Shown piece after piece: positions 1 to 5,075 of a stretch of 7,343 nt of DNA. Numbering within the stretch: position 1 is the stretch's first letter; every line of letters starts with the position of its first letter. A program made the position numbers and the translations under genes. Below the pieces are notes generated by a model. The model searched no databases, had not been told where the DNA came from, and saw nothing but the letters and a program-made list of their open reading frames with translations. Source of the stretch: Parcubacteria group bacterium (GTDB lineage Bacteria > Patescibacteriota > Minisyncoccia > Phycocordibacterales > UBA12088). The stretch covers positions 1 to 7,343 of the forward strand of contig JAKFXP010000114.1 of assembly GCA_021731325.1 (NCBI GenBank), written 5' to 3'.

Positions 1-543
1 GAGGTCTTTGCGATCTTTGGGAGTGAGGGAAGAAAGGGATAGGTTGGCGTCAGGGACGTTGACCCCGCGGCGACCACGAATGGTGCCCCCGTGCACTACG
101 GTTGTGTGGATGTCGGTACCGGCAACTTTGGTGACCAAGAGTTTTTGCTTACCGTCGTTGAGGTAGATGTGCATCCCTGTTGATACTTCTTCGGGAAGCT
201 TTGCGTAATTGAGGTGCACTCGATTTACGTCCCCGACACACTCTTTGGTTGTGAGGATAAGCTCAGCACCTTCTTCGAGAGTCACTGTTTCGGTACTAAA
301 ATCACCAATGCGTATTTTTGGACCTGCAAGGTCTTGCAAGATGGCGAGGGGGCGTTTGGTTTGTTGCGACGCTTTGCGTGCATTTTTGATGTTGGTTCCA
401 TGGCTCGCATGATCTCCGTGGCTCATATTAATGCGGGCGACATTCATACCGGCATCCAACATCTTAACGAGGATAGGTACCTCCGAGGAATTCGGGCCGA
501 GGGTGGCGACAATTTTGGTCTTGGTGTGCGTGTGATAATTCAT
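1..543 (-). CDS. pyk: Pyruvate kinase, N-terminal part (cut by the left window edge)
   Basis: Pyruvate kinase makes pyruvate and ATP from phosphoenolpyruvate and ADP in the last step of glycolysis, in the cytoplasm. Reading the minus strand from the ATG at 543 gives 181 codons open to the window edge. Visible family motifs are TKIVATLGPNSS (residues 9-20), AGMNVARINMSHG (31-43, with substrate-binding Arg37, Asn39 and Ser41), DLAGPKIRIG (71-80) and GRRGVNVPDANLSLSSLTPKD (157-177). Residues from about 80 to 157 are the B domain; the rest of the barrel and the C domain lie outside. Position 76 is Lys where muscle-type enzymes have the K+-linked Glu117. The gene is divergent from the S49 peptidase gene, 68 bp away. 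No Shine-Dalgarno precedes the ATG, and only a weak TATTTT lies 5 nt upstream. The identification is secure. Confidence 0.95.
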   Translation of the reverse strand, partial: MNYHTHTKTKIVATLGPNSSEVPILVKMLDAGMNVARINMSHGDHASHGTNIKNARKASQQTKRPLAILQDLAGPKIRIGDFSTETVTLEEGAELILTTKECVGDVNRVHLNYAKLPEEVSTGMHIYLNDGKQKLLVTKVAGTDIHTTVVHGGTIRGRRGVNVPDANLSLSSLTPKDRKDL

Positions 544-594
544 ACTTAAAAATACGGATATGTGTATTACCGATTAGGGTTGGTAAAAACGCAA

Positions 595-603
595 TGCTAT
601 AGT
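595..603 (+). promoter_or_regulatory. Extended -10 promoter (TGCTATAGT) of the S49 peptidase gene
   Basis: TGC-TATAGT is an extended -10 element with no convincing -35. Only 8 nt separate it from the ATG at 612. Transcription would normally start about 7 nt after the hexamer, so the mRNA would begin at or next to the start codon. There is no Shine-Dalgarno. I infer a leaderless transcript. Confidence 0.6.
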
Positions 604-611
604 ACCACAAT

Positions 612-1502
612 ATGGAGCCACATTCACCTGAGCAGACGGTTGCTGTACGTCCAGACCACAACGTACGTCAGTTCGTATTCGCCGCTATGGTAGTTGTCCC
701 CGCACTCTTGTTTTGGGGACTCCTTGCGGTGGTGGGTGTTGGTCTGTACGGCATTGTGGTGGCACTTGGTGAAGAGGAACAGTGCACGGTCGCTCGTATT
801 CCGCTCACGGGCGTACTTACGACCACGTCAGGAGGGTATGGAGTCCTGGACTATGCAACCGCCGCGGATCAGGCGGTTGCGCAGATTGTCGATGCTGATA
901 TGGACGATTCGATTGTGGCGATTTTGGTTGATATTGATTCTCCGGGAGGGACTCCAGTTGCCGGTGATGAGATTGCGCGCGCGTTACACGATGCAACAAA
1001 GCCCACAGTTGCGGTAGTGCGTGATATGGGCACGAGTGCTGCTTATTGGGCAGCAGCAGGCGCCGATTATATTATTGCTTCGCCTGTTTCGGATGTTGGT
1101 TCTATTGGGGTCACCATGTCGTATACCGAACTCGCTGGCGCCAACGATGAAGAAGGTTCTCGCTGGGTAGGTATTGCCAGTGGTGCACATAAAGATGCAG
1201 GTAATCCTGAACGACCCCTTACCGAAGAAGAACAAGCGTACTTTCAAACCCAGGTGGATACCGTGCACGAGTACATGGTGAGTCGTATTGCTGAGTTTCG
1301 GCCAATCTTAACGCGCGAAGAATACGCCGCTCTGGCTGATGGTCGTGCATACCTTGGAAGTGAAGCCCAAACCCTCAAACTGATAGACGGAGTAGGGGGT
1401 ATAGCCGAAGCGCGTGTCCACCTTGCTCAAAAACTTACCGTATCTGAAGATTTAGTCACCATATGTGCCGCCGAAGATACTATGTTCGCGGGACTCCTAT
1501 AA
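612..1502 (+). CDS. sppA: SppA-like membrane-anchored S49 serine peptidase
   Basis: The 296-residue protein matches the signal peptide peptidase SppA family (peptidase S49, Ser/Lys dyad), which degrades leftover signal peptides and other membrane-associated peptides. A short polar N-terminus is followed by one membrane segment at about residues 20-52, so the protease domain should lie outside the membrane. Family landmarks are DSPGGTPVAGDEIARAL (109-125), the nucleophile in MGTSAAYWAAAGAD (Ser142), GSIGV (163-167) and the general base in SGAHKD (Lys194). The 52-residue gap between Ser142 and Lys194 equals that between Ser147 and Lys199 of Bacillus subtilis SppA. The C-terminal ADGRAYLGSEAQTLKLID stretch is also typical. 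At 296 residues it is a short, single-domain form. The ATG at 612 suits the promoter 8 nt upstream. The physiological substrate cannot be told from the sequence. Confidence 0.9.
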   Translation: MEPHSPEQTVAVRPDHNVRQFVFAAMVVVPALLFWGLLAVVGVGLYGIVVALGEEEQCTVARIPLTGVLTTTSGGYGVLDYATAADQAVAQIVDADMDDSIVAILVDIDSPGGTPVAGDEIARALHDATKPTVAVVRDMGTSAAYWAAAGADYIIASPVSDVGSIGVTMSYTELAGANDEEGSRWVGIASGAHKDAGNPERPLTEEEQAYFQTQVDTVHEYMVSRIAEFRPILTREEYAALADGRAYLGSEAQTLKLIDGVGGIAEARVHLAQKLTVSEDLVTICAAEDTMFAGLL

Positions 1503-1561
1503 GCCCAAATTAAGTAGGTAGTTTTTTGGAACACGTCCTGTTTTAGGGAGCGTATTTCAGG

Positions 1562-1567
1562 TATACT
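1562..1567 (+). promoter_or_regulatory. -10 box (TATACT) just before the CGTNC-motif gene
   Basis: TATACT lies 9 nt before the ATG at 1577, within GGTATACT. There is no clear -35 at the usual distance and no Shine-Dalgarno. The geometry matches the promoters at 598-603, 3727-3732 and 5810-5815 and predicts a leaderless mRNA. Confidence 0.55.
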
Positions 1568-1576
1568 AGTCTTCGC

Positions 1577-2428
1577 ATGGTTCGTATTCTATTACTCCTG
1601 AGTGTAATTGCTATTCCGCTCTGGTCGCCCTGGATGGATTCAGGGGGGACGGGGCGTATCTCAGACCTTGTCTTTGCGGCATTTGGGCCGGTGCCTTCGG
1701 CCTGTTTTGACCCGGGGGGCGTACTCTTGCAAGAGGGTATTGAGGTGCGCTGGTACCCCTTTGGACGCCTCGTGAGCACCTGCGGACGTGACTTTGTAGT
1801 GTGGACGTGGGGCGGGGTCAAAGAGCTTGGGGGGGTGTCAAAAAAAGCAGAAGATATACAAGAGACTCATACGCGAGCCCTTACCTGCAGTGAGGTTATT
1901 GCACGCCAGGAGGCACGCCGAGCATCGAGTACCGACAGTAAGCTCAGCGTCTTTACCGGTGATCGAGCCACCAAGCCCGACTTTTCAATTTTTCCCGATG
2001 CACAGACCTTTCGGTCAGATATTACCAAAGCCCTAAATGGCGGCGCGACGTTTGCGGGAAAATTTGCGATTGCAGAGTGGGAATGTGGAACCAACTGTAG
2101 TAATCATGCGGTTATCGATGTGGGGTCAGGGCTTGTGGTTGCCTATGGTATACCCACTGAGTATGGTATCGAATATTCGCTCGATAGCGCGGTCGTCGTC
2201 ACAAATCCTGTAAAAAATCTTCCTCCGCTCCCTGAGAATAACTACGAAGCAGAGACTATTGGTTTGTCGATTGCACGTCTACCTCGCGAATATTACCAAC
2301 TCACCACTGACGCGCTTTCGGGTACCCAGTACCTCGTGCGTCAATGTGTGGAGAGTAGTGCCAATGGGTACATCGAAGTGATTGATGAGCGCATCGGTGT
2401 CATTCGAGATGTGCCCGTTACACCCTAA
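1577..2428 (+). CDS. Predicted secreted protein of unknown function with a CGTNC motif
   Basis: I recognise no named family. The 283-residue product starts with a short hydrophobic stretch (residues 4-16, after MVR) that could be a signal peptide or anchor, so export is likely. The best-marked part is residues 137-215: a run ending in GGATFAGKFAIAEWECGTNC (155-174), then NHAVIDVGSG, EYSLDSAVVVTNPV and LPP. This resembles a widespread bacterial domain of unknown function typically written NFAGHY..A.WGCGT.C...A.ID..TG, judged from memory of the pattern. Cys170 and Cys174 may form a disulfide or bind a ligand. Four more cysteines (43, 69, 104, 257) fit an extracytoplasmic disulfide protein. It sits between an S49 peptidase and a peroxiredoxin gene on the same strand, with gaps of about 75 bp, and has its own -10 box, so it need not be in an operon with them. 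Confidence 0.8.
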   Translation: MVRILLLLSVIAIPLWSPWMDSGGTGRISDLVFAAFGPVPSACFDPGGVLLQEGIEVRWYPFGRLVSTCGRDFVVWTWGGVKELGGVSKKAEDIQETHTRALTCSEVIARQEARRASSTDSKLSVFTGDRATKPDFSIFPDAQTFRSDITKALNGGATFAGKFAIAEWECGTNCSNHAVIDVGSGLVVAYGIPTEYGIEYSLDSAVVVTNPVKNLPPLPENNYEAETIGLSIARLPREYYQLTTDALSGTQYLVRQCVESSANGYIEVIDERIGVIRDVPVTP

Positions 2429-2490
2429 GTATCTCGTTTATGGACAACAAAACAACCGGCTGGGTTTTAAATCGTAAGGTATATATTCAG

Positions 2491-2499
2491 TAATACATT
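2491..2499 (+). promoter_or_regulatory. Weak candidate -10 region of the peroxiredoxin gene
   Basis: Overlapping TAATAC (2491-2496) and TACATT (2494-2499) lie 8 and 5 nt before the ATG at 2505. TATATT at 2482-2487 is an alternative that would leave a leader of about 10 nt. None has a good -35 or TGn extension, and there is no Shine-Dalgarno. The placement resembles the clearer start-proximal promoters in this window but is weak on its own. Confidence 0.3.
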
Positions 2500-2504
2500 A
2501 TTTC

Positions 2505-2972
2505 ATGTTACAAATCAATGACCAGGCACCTCTTGAGGTGTCAATGATCGATGAACAGGGAACGACACGTACCCTCCGCGACTTTCTTGGTAGCTGGGTC
2601 GTGGTGTATTTTTATCCACGAGACGACACTCCGGGGTGCACGGTTGAAGCCGAAGGATTTCGTGATATGCAAGTCGAATACAAAAAGCACAAGGTACGCG
2701 TCTTGGGGGTGAGCAAAGACACCTGCACATCTCATCAAAAGTTTATTACAAAAAAGCAATTGACGTACACCCTTATTGCAGATACCGAACACACGCTCAT
2801 GGAAGCATTTGGCACCTGGAGTGAACGGAAATTTATGGGACGTACCTATATGGGCACCTCTCGTTCCACGTTTCTGATTGATCCTTTGGGTGTCATACGG
2901 CACGTGTGGGAAAAAGCCACCCCGCTGGGACACGCTGCCGAGGTGTTGCGTGTGGCACAAGCGCAGGCATAG
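2505..2972 (+). CDS. bcp: Thiol peroxidase, Bcp/PrxQ-type peroxiredoxin
   Basis: The 155-residue product is a full-length Bcp/PrxQ peroxiredoxin, a cytoplasmic enzyme that reduces hydrogen peroxide and organic hydroperoxides through a reactive cysteine. The thioredoxin fold covers the whole protein. The active-site segment YFYPRDDTPGCTVEAEGFRD holds the peroxidatic Cys45 with Thr42 and Pro43. The conserved Arg lies in GTSRSTFLID (Arg120). The usual resolving cysteine five residues on, as in PGCTxxAC, is Glu50 here. The only other cysteine is Cys74 in SKDTCTSHQKF, at the start of the alpha-3 helix. The enzyme is therefore either 1-Cys or uses Cys74 as an alpha-3-type resolving residue, as some PrxQ proteins do. 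Its stop is 24 bp before a large inverted repeat, and it converges on the nuclease gene. Confidence 0.92.
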   Translation: MLQINDQAPLEVSMIDEQGTTRTLRDFLGSWVVVYFYPRDDTPGCTVEAEGFRDMQVEYKKHKVRVLGVSKDTCTSHQKFITKKQLTYTLIADTEHTLMEAFGTWSERKFMGRTYMGTSRSTFLIDPLGVIRHVWEKATPLGHAAEVLRVAQAQA

Positions 2973-2996
2973 GGTGTGTGCGGTATACGTGTAGAA

Positions 2997-3115
2997 AATC
3001 ACATCGGTCATACTTATTTTTGATGCACTGCGCAGTCTGCCTGTGCAGACGAGCATAGCGACCGTGCCCGCAGCACGGGACGCGCGCATCAAAAATAAGT
3101 ATGACCGATGTGATT
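2997..3115. repeat. 119-bp inverted repeat with perfect 30-bp arms and a structured 59-nt centre
   Basis: The arms 2997-3026 and 3086-3115 are exact reverse complements over all 30 bases; both next base pairs fail to match. The 59-nt centre is rich in G and C and contains a 10-nt palindrome, ACTGCGCAGT (3027-3036), and two small hairpins: GTCTGC/GCAGAC (3035-3050, loop CTGT) and CCGTGC/GCACGG (3062-3078, loop CCGCA). As RNA it would form a long rod topped by two stem-loops. It fills the gap between the convergent peroxiredoxin and nuclease genes, so it could end transcripts from both sides or shield their 3' ends. The arms contain TTATTTTTG rather than a clean U-tract after the stem. The size and long perfect arms also suit a non-autonomous mobile element, but I see no target-site duplication. 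Copy number cannot be judged here. Confidence 0.9.
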
Positions 3116-3144
3116 ATGGTGCTCAAGAGGTCTCCTCGTTGCAC

Positions 3145-3717
3145 CTACGACGGGCACGCGGTATCTGCCCACAATCCTGCAGTGCGGTTGACTGCATCTC
3201 GTTCAGCGTCTTTGTACGCTGTTTGTCGTTCGTAGGGCAGGTCGTAGGTATATTCGTGTCCATACCCTTCACGTATCATATCTTTTGCAAGATCGGTGCC
3301 ATCAGGAAGCTCGACATACGCAAGGAGACGACCGTATTTGTCTCGGAGCCCTTGTGAAGGGTCAAAATAGAGAGTTACCATACCGGTTGCTTGGACTAAC
3401 TCTTTAAGCTTCTGTGTGGCTTCTTGGGCATAACATTCAGGACCCCCTGAATTATTTGGTTCGGGGGTGTTGAGTCCGATGAGGCGGACATACTCTGCTT
3501 CATCTTCAATGGCAATAATGAGTGTATCGCCATCAACGACGCGGAGTAGGGGATGGGTAGCACCACTGGTGTAATACGAATCTTTTTTTGAAGACGAAGT
3601 GCTTGTTGCAGACGTGTCGAGTGAGGGAGTAATGCCATCAGCACGCTCTTTGAGGAGTAAAATATTGAGCACTATTGAGCAGGTGAGTAGTGCAAGAAGT
3701 GTGCGAGATGAGGGCAT
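3145..3717 (-). CDS. Staphylococcal nuclease-like (SNase/thermonuclease) protein, anchored or secreted
   Basis: The 190-residue product has an N-terminal hydrophobic segment (about residues 6-22), a Ser/Thr-rich linker (about 31-55), and an SNase domain (about 56-188). SNase proteins cut DNA and RNA and need Ca2+; this one should act at or beyond the membrane. Motifs are VVDGDTLIIAI (Asp64, equivalent to metal ligand Asp21 of Staphylococcus nuclease), VRLIGLNTPE (Arg78, Thr84 and Glu86, equivalent to Arg35, Thr41 and Glu43) and DKYGRLLAYVELPDG (Arg130, equivalent to Arg87). The catalytic trio Arg-Glu-Arg is intact. The Asp40 equivalent is Asn83, which I recall in other homologues. The C-terminus GLWADTACPS is family-like. 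The ATG at 3717 follows a TGGTATACT promoter by 9 nt. A role in taking up nucleic acid as nutrient would fit a small-genome cell but is conjecture. Confidence 0.9.
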   Translation of the reverse strand: MPSSRTLLALLTCSIVLNILLLKERADGITPSLDTSATSTSSSKKDSYYTSGATHPLLRVVDGDTLIIAIEDEAEYVRLIGLNTPEPNNSGGPECYAQEATQKLKELVQATGMVTLYFDPSQGLRDKYGRLLAYVELPDGTDLAKDMIREGYGHEYTYDLPYERQTAYKDAERDAVNRTAGLWADTACPS

Positions 3718-3726
3718 TATGTTCTC

Positions 3727-3735
3727 AGTATACCA
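3727..3735 (-). promoter_or_regulatory. Extended -10 promoter (TGGTATACT) of the nuclease gene
   Basis: On the minus strand TGG-TATACT is followed after 9 nt (GAGAACATA) by the ATG at 3717. No good -35 is present and there is no Shine-Dalgarno. The segment GGTATACTGnGnnCATAAT is nearly repeated in front of the phosphomannomutase-like gene at 5801-5818, a second case of the same start-proximal layout. Confidence 0.6.
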
Positions 3736-3838
3736 CGCACGGTATCAAAAAATCCATATACAACCTTGCTCGTTTGAGTATATCGGTTGCAGACCATGCA
3801 TGCGTGTTGCGTAACAAGATATCCACAAGGCCACGGAC

Positions 3839-3867
3839 TTGCAGGTGAACGAGTGTTCACCTATACT
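3839..3867 (+). promoter_or_regulatory. SOS operon promoter (TTGCAG / 17 bp / TATACT)
   Basis: TTGCAG (3839-3844) and TATACT (3862-3867) are 17 bp apart, the ideal sigma-70 spacing. The -35 is only a partial match. Transcription should start near 3874, giving a leader of about 23 nt before the ATG at 3897. The spacer is almost filled by the LexA operator, so repressor binding would block RNA polymerase. Confidence 0.7.
3843..3862. promoter_or_regulatory. LexA operator (SOS box), perfect palindrome
   Basis: AGGTGAAC-GAGT-GTTCACCT has perfect 8-bp arms around 4 nt and contains GAAC-N4-GTTC, the core of the Bacillus-type (DinR) LexA box. It lies inside the promoter spacer and touches both the -35 and -10 hexamers, a classic repressor position. 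lexA is the second gene downstream. I infer negative autoregulation of the operon and release upon DNA damage. No other exact GAAC-N4-GTTC was noticed in the window. Confidence 0.85.
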
Positions 3868-3896
3868 CTAGGTATTACCAAATAGATACCATCACT

Positions 3897-4175
3897 ATGA
3901 GCAAGCACACCCTTTCACGCGAAATATCCAAAGAGCTTAAAAAGCTCAATGAACGGATTGATCGAAGCATCATCAAGGGACGTCCGTATCAAGAAGACGC
4001 ACAACGTCATCGAGAGTTGCTGGCGGCGATGCGACACTTGACGGTCGAAGCAGAGGTGCCGGTGGTTGTGGCCGAAGTACGACGTGCACCTGCAGTGGGC
4101 AAGGTGGGACGAAGTCCAGTCCGTCGCTCTCTTGGAGGTGGTTCGTTCTTGCGATTGTTCCGGTTTGCCGCATAA
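3897..4175 (+). CDS. Small basic helical protein, first gene of the SOS-lexA operon, function unknown
   Basis: I do not recognise this 92-residue protein. Residues 5-48 are charged and likely helical, with leucine and isoleucine spacing that could suit a coiled coil (EISKELKKLNERIDRSI, then QEDAQRHRELLAAMRHL). Residues 50-62 are a Val-rich stretch, and the tail is strongly basic with Gly and Phe (RSPVRRSLGGGSFLRLFRFAA, 72-92), which might touch nucleic acid, membrane or a protein partner. There is no signal peptide, cysteine or clear membrane span. It starts about 23 nt after the predicted SOS transcription start, without a Shine-Dalgarno, and its stop is a few bases before the lexA start. 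It should therefore be induced with lexA after DNA damage. SOS operons often carry small division inhibitors or repair helpers; any such role here is a guess. Confidence 0.75.
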   Translation: MSKHTLSREISKELKKLNERIDRSIIKGRPYQEDAQRHRELLAAMRHLTVEAEVPVVVAEVRRAPAVGKVGRSPVRRSLGGGSFLRLFRFAA

Positions 4176-4180
4176 TAGTG

Positions 4181-4756
4181 ATGTCTATGGAACACTACAA
4201 AGCACAACTCCTCTCTTTTTATCGCAGACATAAACGGATGCCGGGATATAGTGAGATGTGTGAGCTCTTTGGATTTGCATCCAAAAACGCCGTATCAAAA
4301 GTAGTTGATAAATTGATTGAGGCGGGAGTAGTGCAAAAAGATGCCTCAGGAAAACTTACTCCGGTAGTGTTGGGGGATGAAATACCGTTACTGGGATATG
4401 TTGAAGCGGGATTTCCTTCTCCTGCGGAAGAACAGGCGTTGGATCGAGTAACGATGGAAGACCTACTCCTCGGTTCGCGAGAAAAAATGTATCTGTTGCG
4501 GGTAAAGGGGTTGTCGATGGTCGATGCGGGTATCTTTGAAGGAGACCTTTTACTAGTCGAGCGTACGGAGAACGCGCGGCTAGGTGATATTGTGGTTGCA
4601 AACCTTGATGGAGAGTGGACCGTAAAATATTTGCGGGAAAAACGAGGAAAACGCTACCTGGAAGCAGCCAACGAAGAGTATCCTGACTTGTGGCCAGAAC
4701 AATCACTCGAAGTAGGGGGGGTGGTACGAAGCGTCATTAGGACGTATTCGCGGTAA
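4181..4756 (+). CDS. lexA: LexA repressor, self-cleaving regulator of the SOS response
   Basis: LexA binds SOS boxes and represses DNA-damage genes; RecA filaments trigger its self-cleavage. Counting from the ATG at 4181 (191 residues), the N-terminal winged-helix domain spans about 1-60, with recognition-helix-like residues SKNAVSKVVDKLIEAGVV. The S24 peptidase domain follows. The cleavage site is Ala76-Gly77 in GYVEAGFPSPAEE, the nucleophile Ser112 in LRVKGLSMVDAGIFEGD, and the general base Lys149 in GEWTVKYL. The Ser-Lys spacing of 37 equals that of E. coli LexA (Ser119, Lys156). It lies immediately behind the 92-residue gene, and the SOS box upstream of both should give autoregulation. 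The start is uncertain: GTG at 4178, ATG at 4181 and ATG at 4187 are all in frame, and none has a Shine-Dalgarno. Translational coupling to the upstream stop is likely. An UmuD-like protein is excluded by the complete DNA-binding domain. Confidence 0.95.
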   Translation: MSMEHYKAQLLSFYRRHKRMPGYSEMCELFGFASKNAVSKVVDKLIEAGVVQKDASGKLTPVVLGDEIPLLGYVEAGFPSPAEEQALDRVTMEDLLLGSREKMYLLRVKGLSMVDAGIFEGDLLLVERTENARLGDIVVANLDGEWTVKYLREKRGKRYLEAANEEYPDLWPEQSLEVGGVVRSVIRTYSR

Positions 4757-4778
4757 GTAGCTCGGTATAGTACATATC

Positions 4779-4816
4779 GACCCGACTATACACAAGTACA
4801 GTCGGGTCATTTTTTT
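4779..4816 (+). terminator. Rho-independent terminator after lexA
   Basis: A 9-bp perfect stem, GACCCGACT (4779-4787) with AGTCGGGTC (4800-4808), encloses a 12-nt loop and is followed by A then seven T. It lies 22 bp after the lexA stop and 2 bp before the end of the convergent 59-residue gene. The T-run is only on the plus side, so it mainly ends the SOS operon. Confidence 0.85.
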
Positions 4817-4818
4817 GG

Positions 4819-4998
4819 TTAGGTAGCCATTGCGCTTCCTTCAATATCATCTTCCTGAAACATCGTTACATCCAGTAACTTTGCTCGGTCGTTTGAGTCC
4901 TCTACCTCTCCTACCTTTGCTGGCCCGATGTTTCCAAGCCATGCGTGCATCTCTTCGTCATCTAATCCTGCGGTGATCGTGTTGCTGCTAGTTTTCAT
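4819..4998 (-). CDS. Small acidic protein of 59 residues, function unknown
   Basis: Reading the minus strand from the ATG at 4998 to TAA at 4819-4821 gives 59 codons. The product begins MKTSSNTITAGLDDEEMHAW and ends DDIEGSAMAT. It is rich in Asp and Glu (DDEE at 13-16, EVED at 31-34, QEDD at 48-51), has one Trp, no Cys, and no signal peptide or membrane span. I recognise no family. Support for a real gene is strong for its size: a GGAGAG Shine-Dalgarno (5004-5009) 5 nt before the ATG, a leader hairpin, and a TTGACT/17/TATATT promoter (5047-5075) correctly placed on the same strand. It converges on lexA. It could be a regulator, a phage-defence or toxin-antitoxin remnant, or a peptide precursor; nothing in the sequence favours one. 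Confidence 0.72.
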   Translation of the reverse strand: MKTSSNTITAGLDDEEMHAWLGNIGPAKVGEVEDSNDRAKLLDVTMFQEDDIEGSAMAT

Positions 4999-5003
4999 TG
5001 TTG

Positions 5004-5009
5004 CTCTCC
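5004..5009 (-). promoter_or_regulatory. Shine-Dalgarno site (GGAGAG) of the 59-residue gene
   Basis: GGAGAG stands 5 nt before the ATG at 4998 and fixes the start of this small gene. It is notable because the larger genes whose upstream region is visible in this window have no such site. Confidence 0.75.
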
Positions 5010-5011
5010 AG

Positions 5012-5045
5012 AAAAAGTAACGTTCTACCGAAGTAGTCCGTTTAC
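5012..5045 (-). promoter_or_regulatory. UUCG-capped hairpin at the 5' end of the 59-residue gene's mRNA
   Basis: The minus strand reads CTAC-TTCG-GTAG (5036-5025), a C(UUCG)G tetraloop hairpin. Below it lie a GA/AA internal loop and a lower stem pairing GTAAACG (5045-5039, one bulged A) with CGTTAC (5022-5017), followed by five U (5016-5012). It falls at the predicted transcript start, just before the Shine-Dalgarno. It could stabilise the mRNA 5' end or act as a small attenuator. This is inference from base pairing only. Confidence 0.5.
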
Positions 5046-5046
5046 T

Positions 5047-5075
5047 AATATACTACGAATTAAAAGTATAGTCAA
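5047..5075 (-). promoter_or_regulatory. Near-consensus sigma-70 promoter (TTGACT / 17 bp / TATATT)
   Basis: On the minus strand TTGACT (5075-5070) and TATATT (5052-5047) are exactly 17 bp apart, each with five of six consensus bases. It begins at the base after the stop of the phosphomannomutase-like gene and points at the 59-residue gene, with an expected start near 5041. It is one of the two best promoters in the window. Confidence 0.8.

Noticed and set aside
214..549. Open frames on the plus strand across the left end (for example 214-549)
   Set aside because: They lie opposite a continuous minus-strand pyruvate kinase frame with strong motifs; their translations show no family features.
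2449..2468. Possible terminator hairpin (AAAAC..CC/GGGTTTT) after the CGTNC-motif gene
   Set aside because: It needs a two-base bulge, the paired core is short, and the T-run is part of the stem; too weak to list.
2541..3092. 183-codon minus-strand frame opposite the peroxiredoxin gene and into the inverted repeat
   Set aside because: It is antisense to a full-length peroxiredoxin with all expected motifs, and its translation looks like no protein family.
2997..3115. Inverted repeat read as an integron attC site or an invertible promoter switch
   Set aside because: attC sites have imperfect arms with RYYYAAC/GTTRRRY cores, not found here. The 59-nt centre is rich in G and C and has no -10/-35 pair to flip, and no recombinase gene is in the window.
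3819..3827. DnaA-box-like ATATCCACA upstream of the SOS promoter
   Set aside because: A single site with one mismatch to TTATCCACA and no cluster, AT-rich unwinding region or dnaA/dnaN nearby; no support for an origin.
3797..3886. 29-codon plus-strand frame crossing the SOS promoter
   Set aside because: No Shine-Dalgarno or promoter in front, and it overlaps the LexA operator and -10; likely chance.
4356..4706. 116-codon minus-strand frame inside lexA
   Set aside because: Antisense shadow of a complete LexA.
4766..4771. TATAGT after lexA as a promoter for a small RNA
   Set aside because: No -35, and transcription would start at the base of the lexA terminator, giving only the terminator hairpin.
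4819..4998. 59-residue protein as a ribosomal peptide (RiPP) precursor
   Set aside because: No Cys, no Gly-Gly cleavage motif, no core rich in Ser/Thr/Cys, and no modifying enzyme or exporter nearby.
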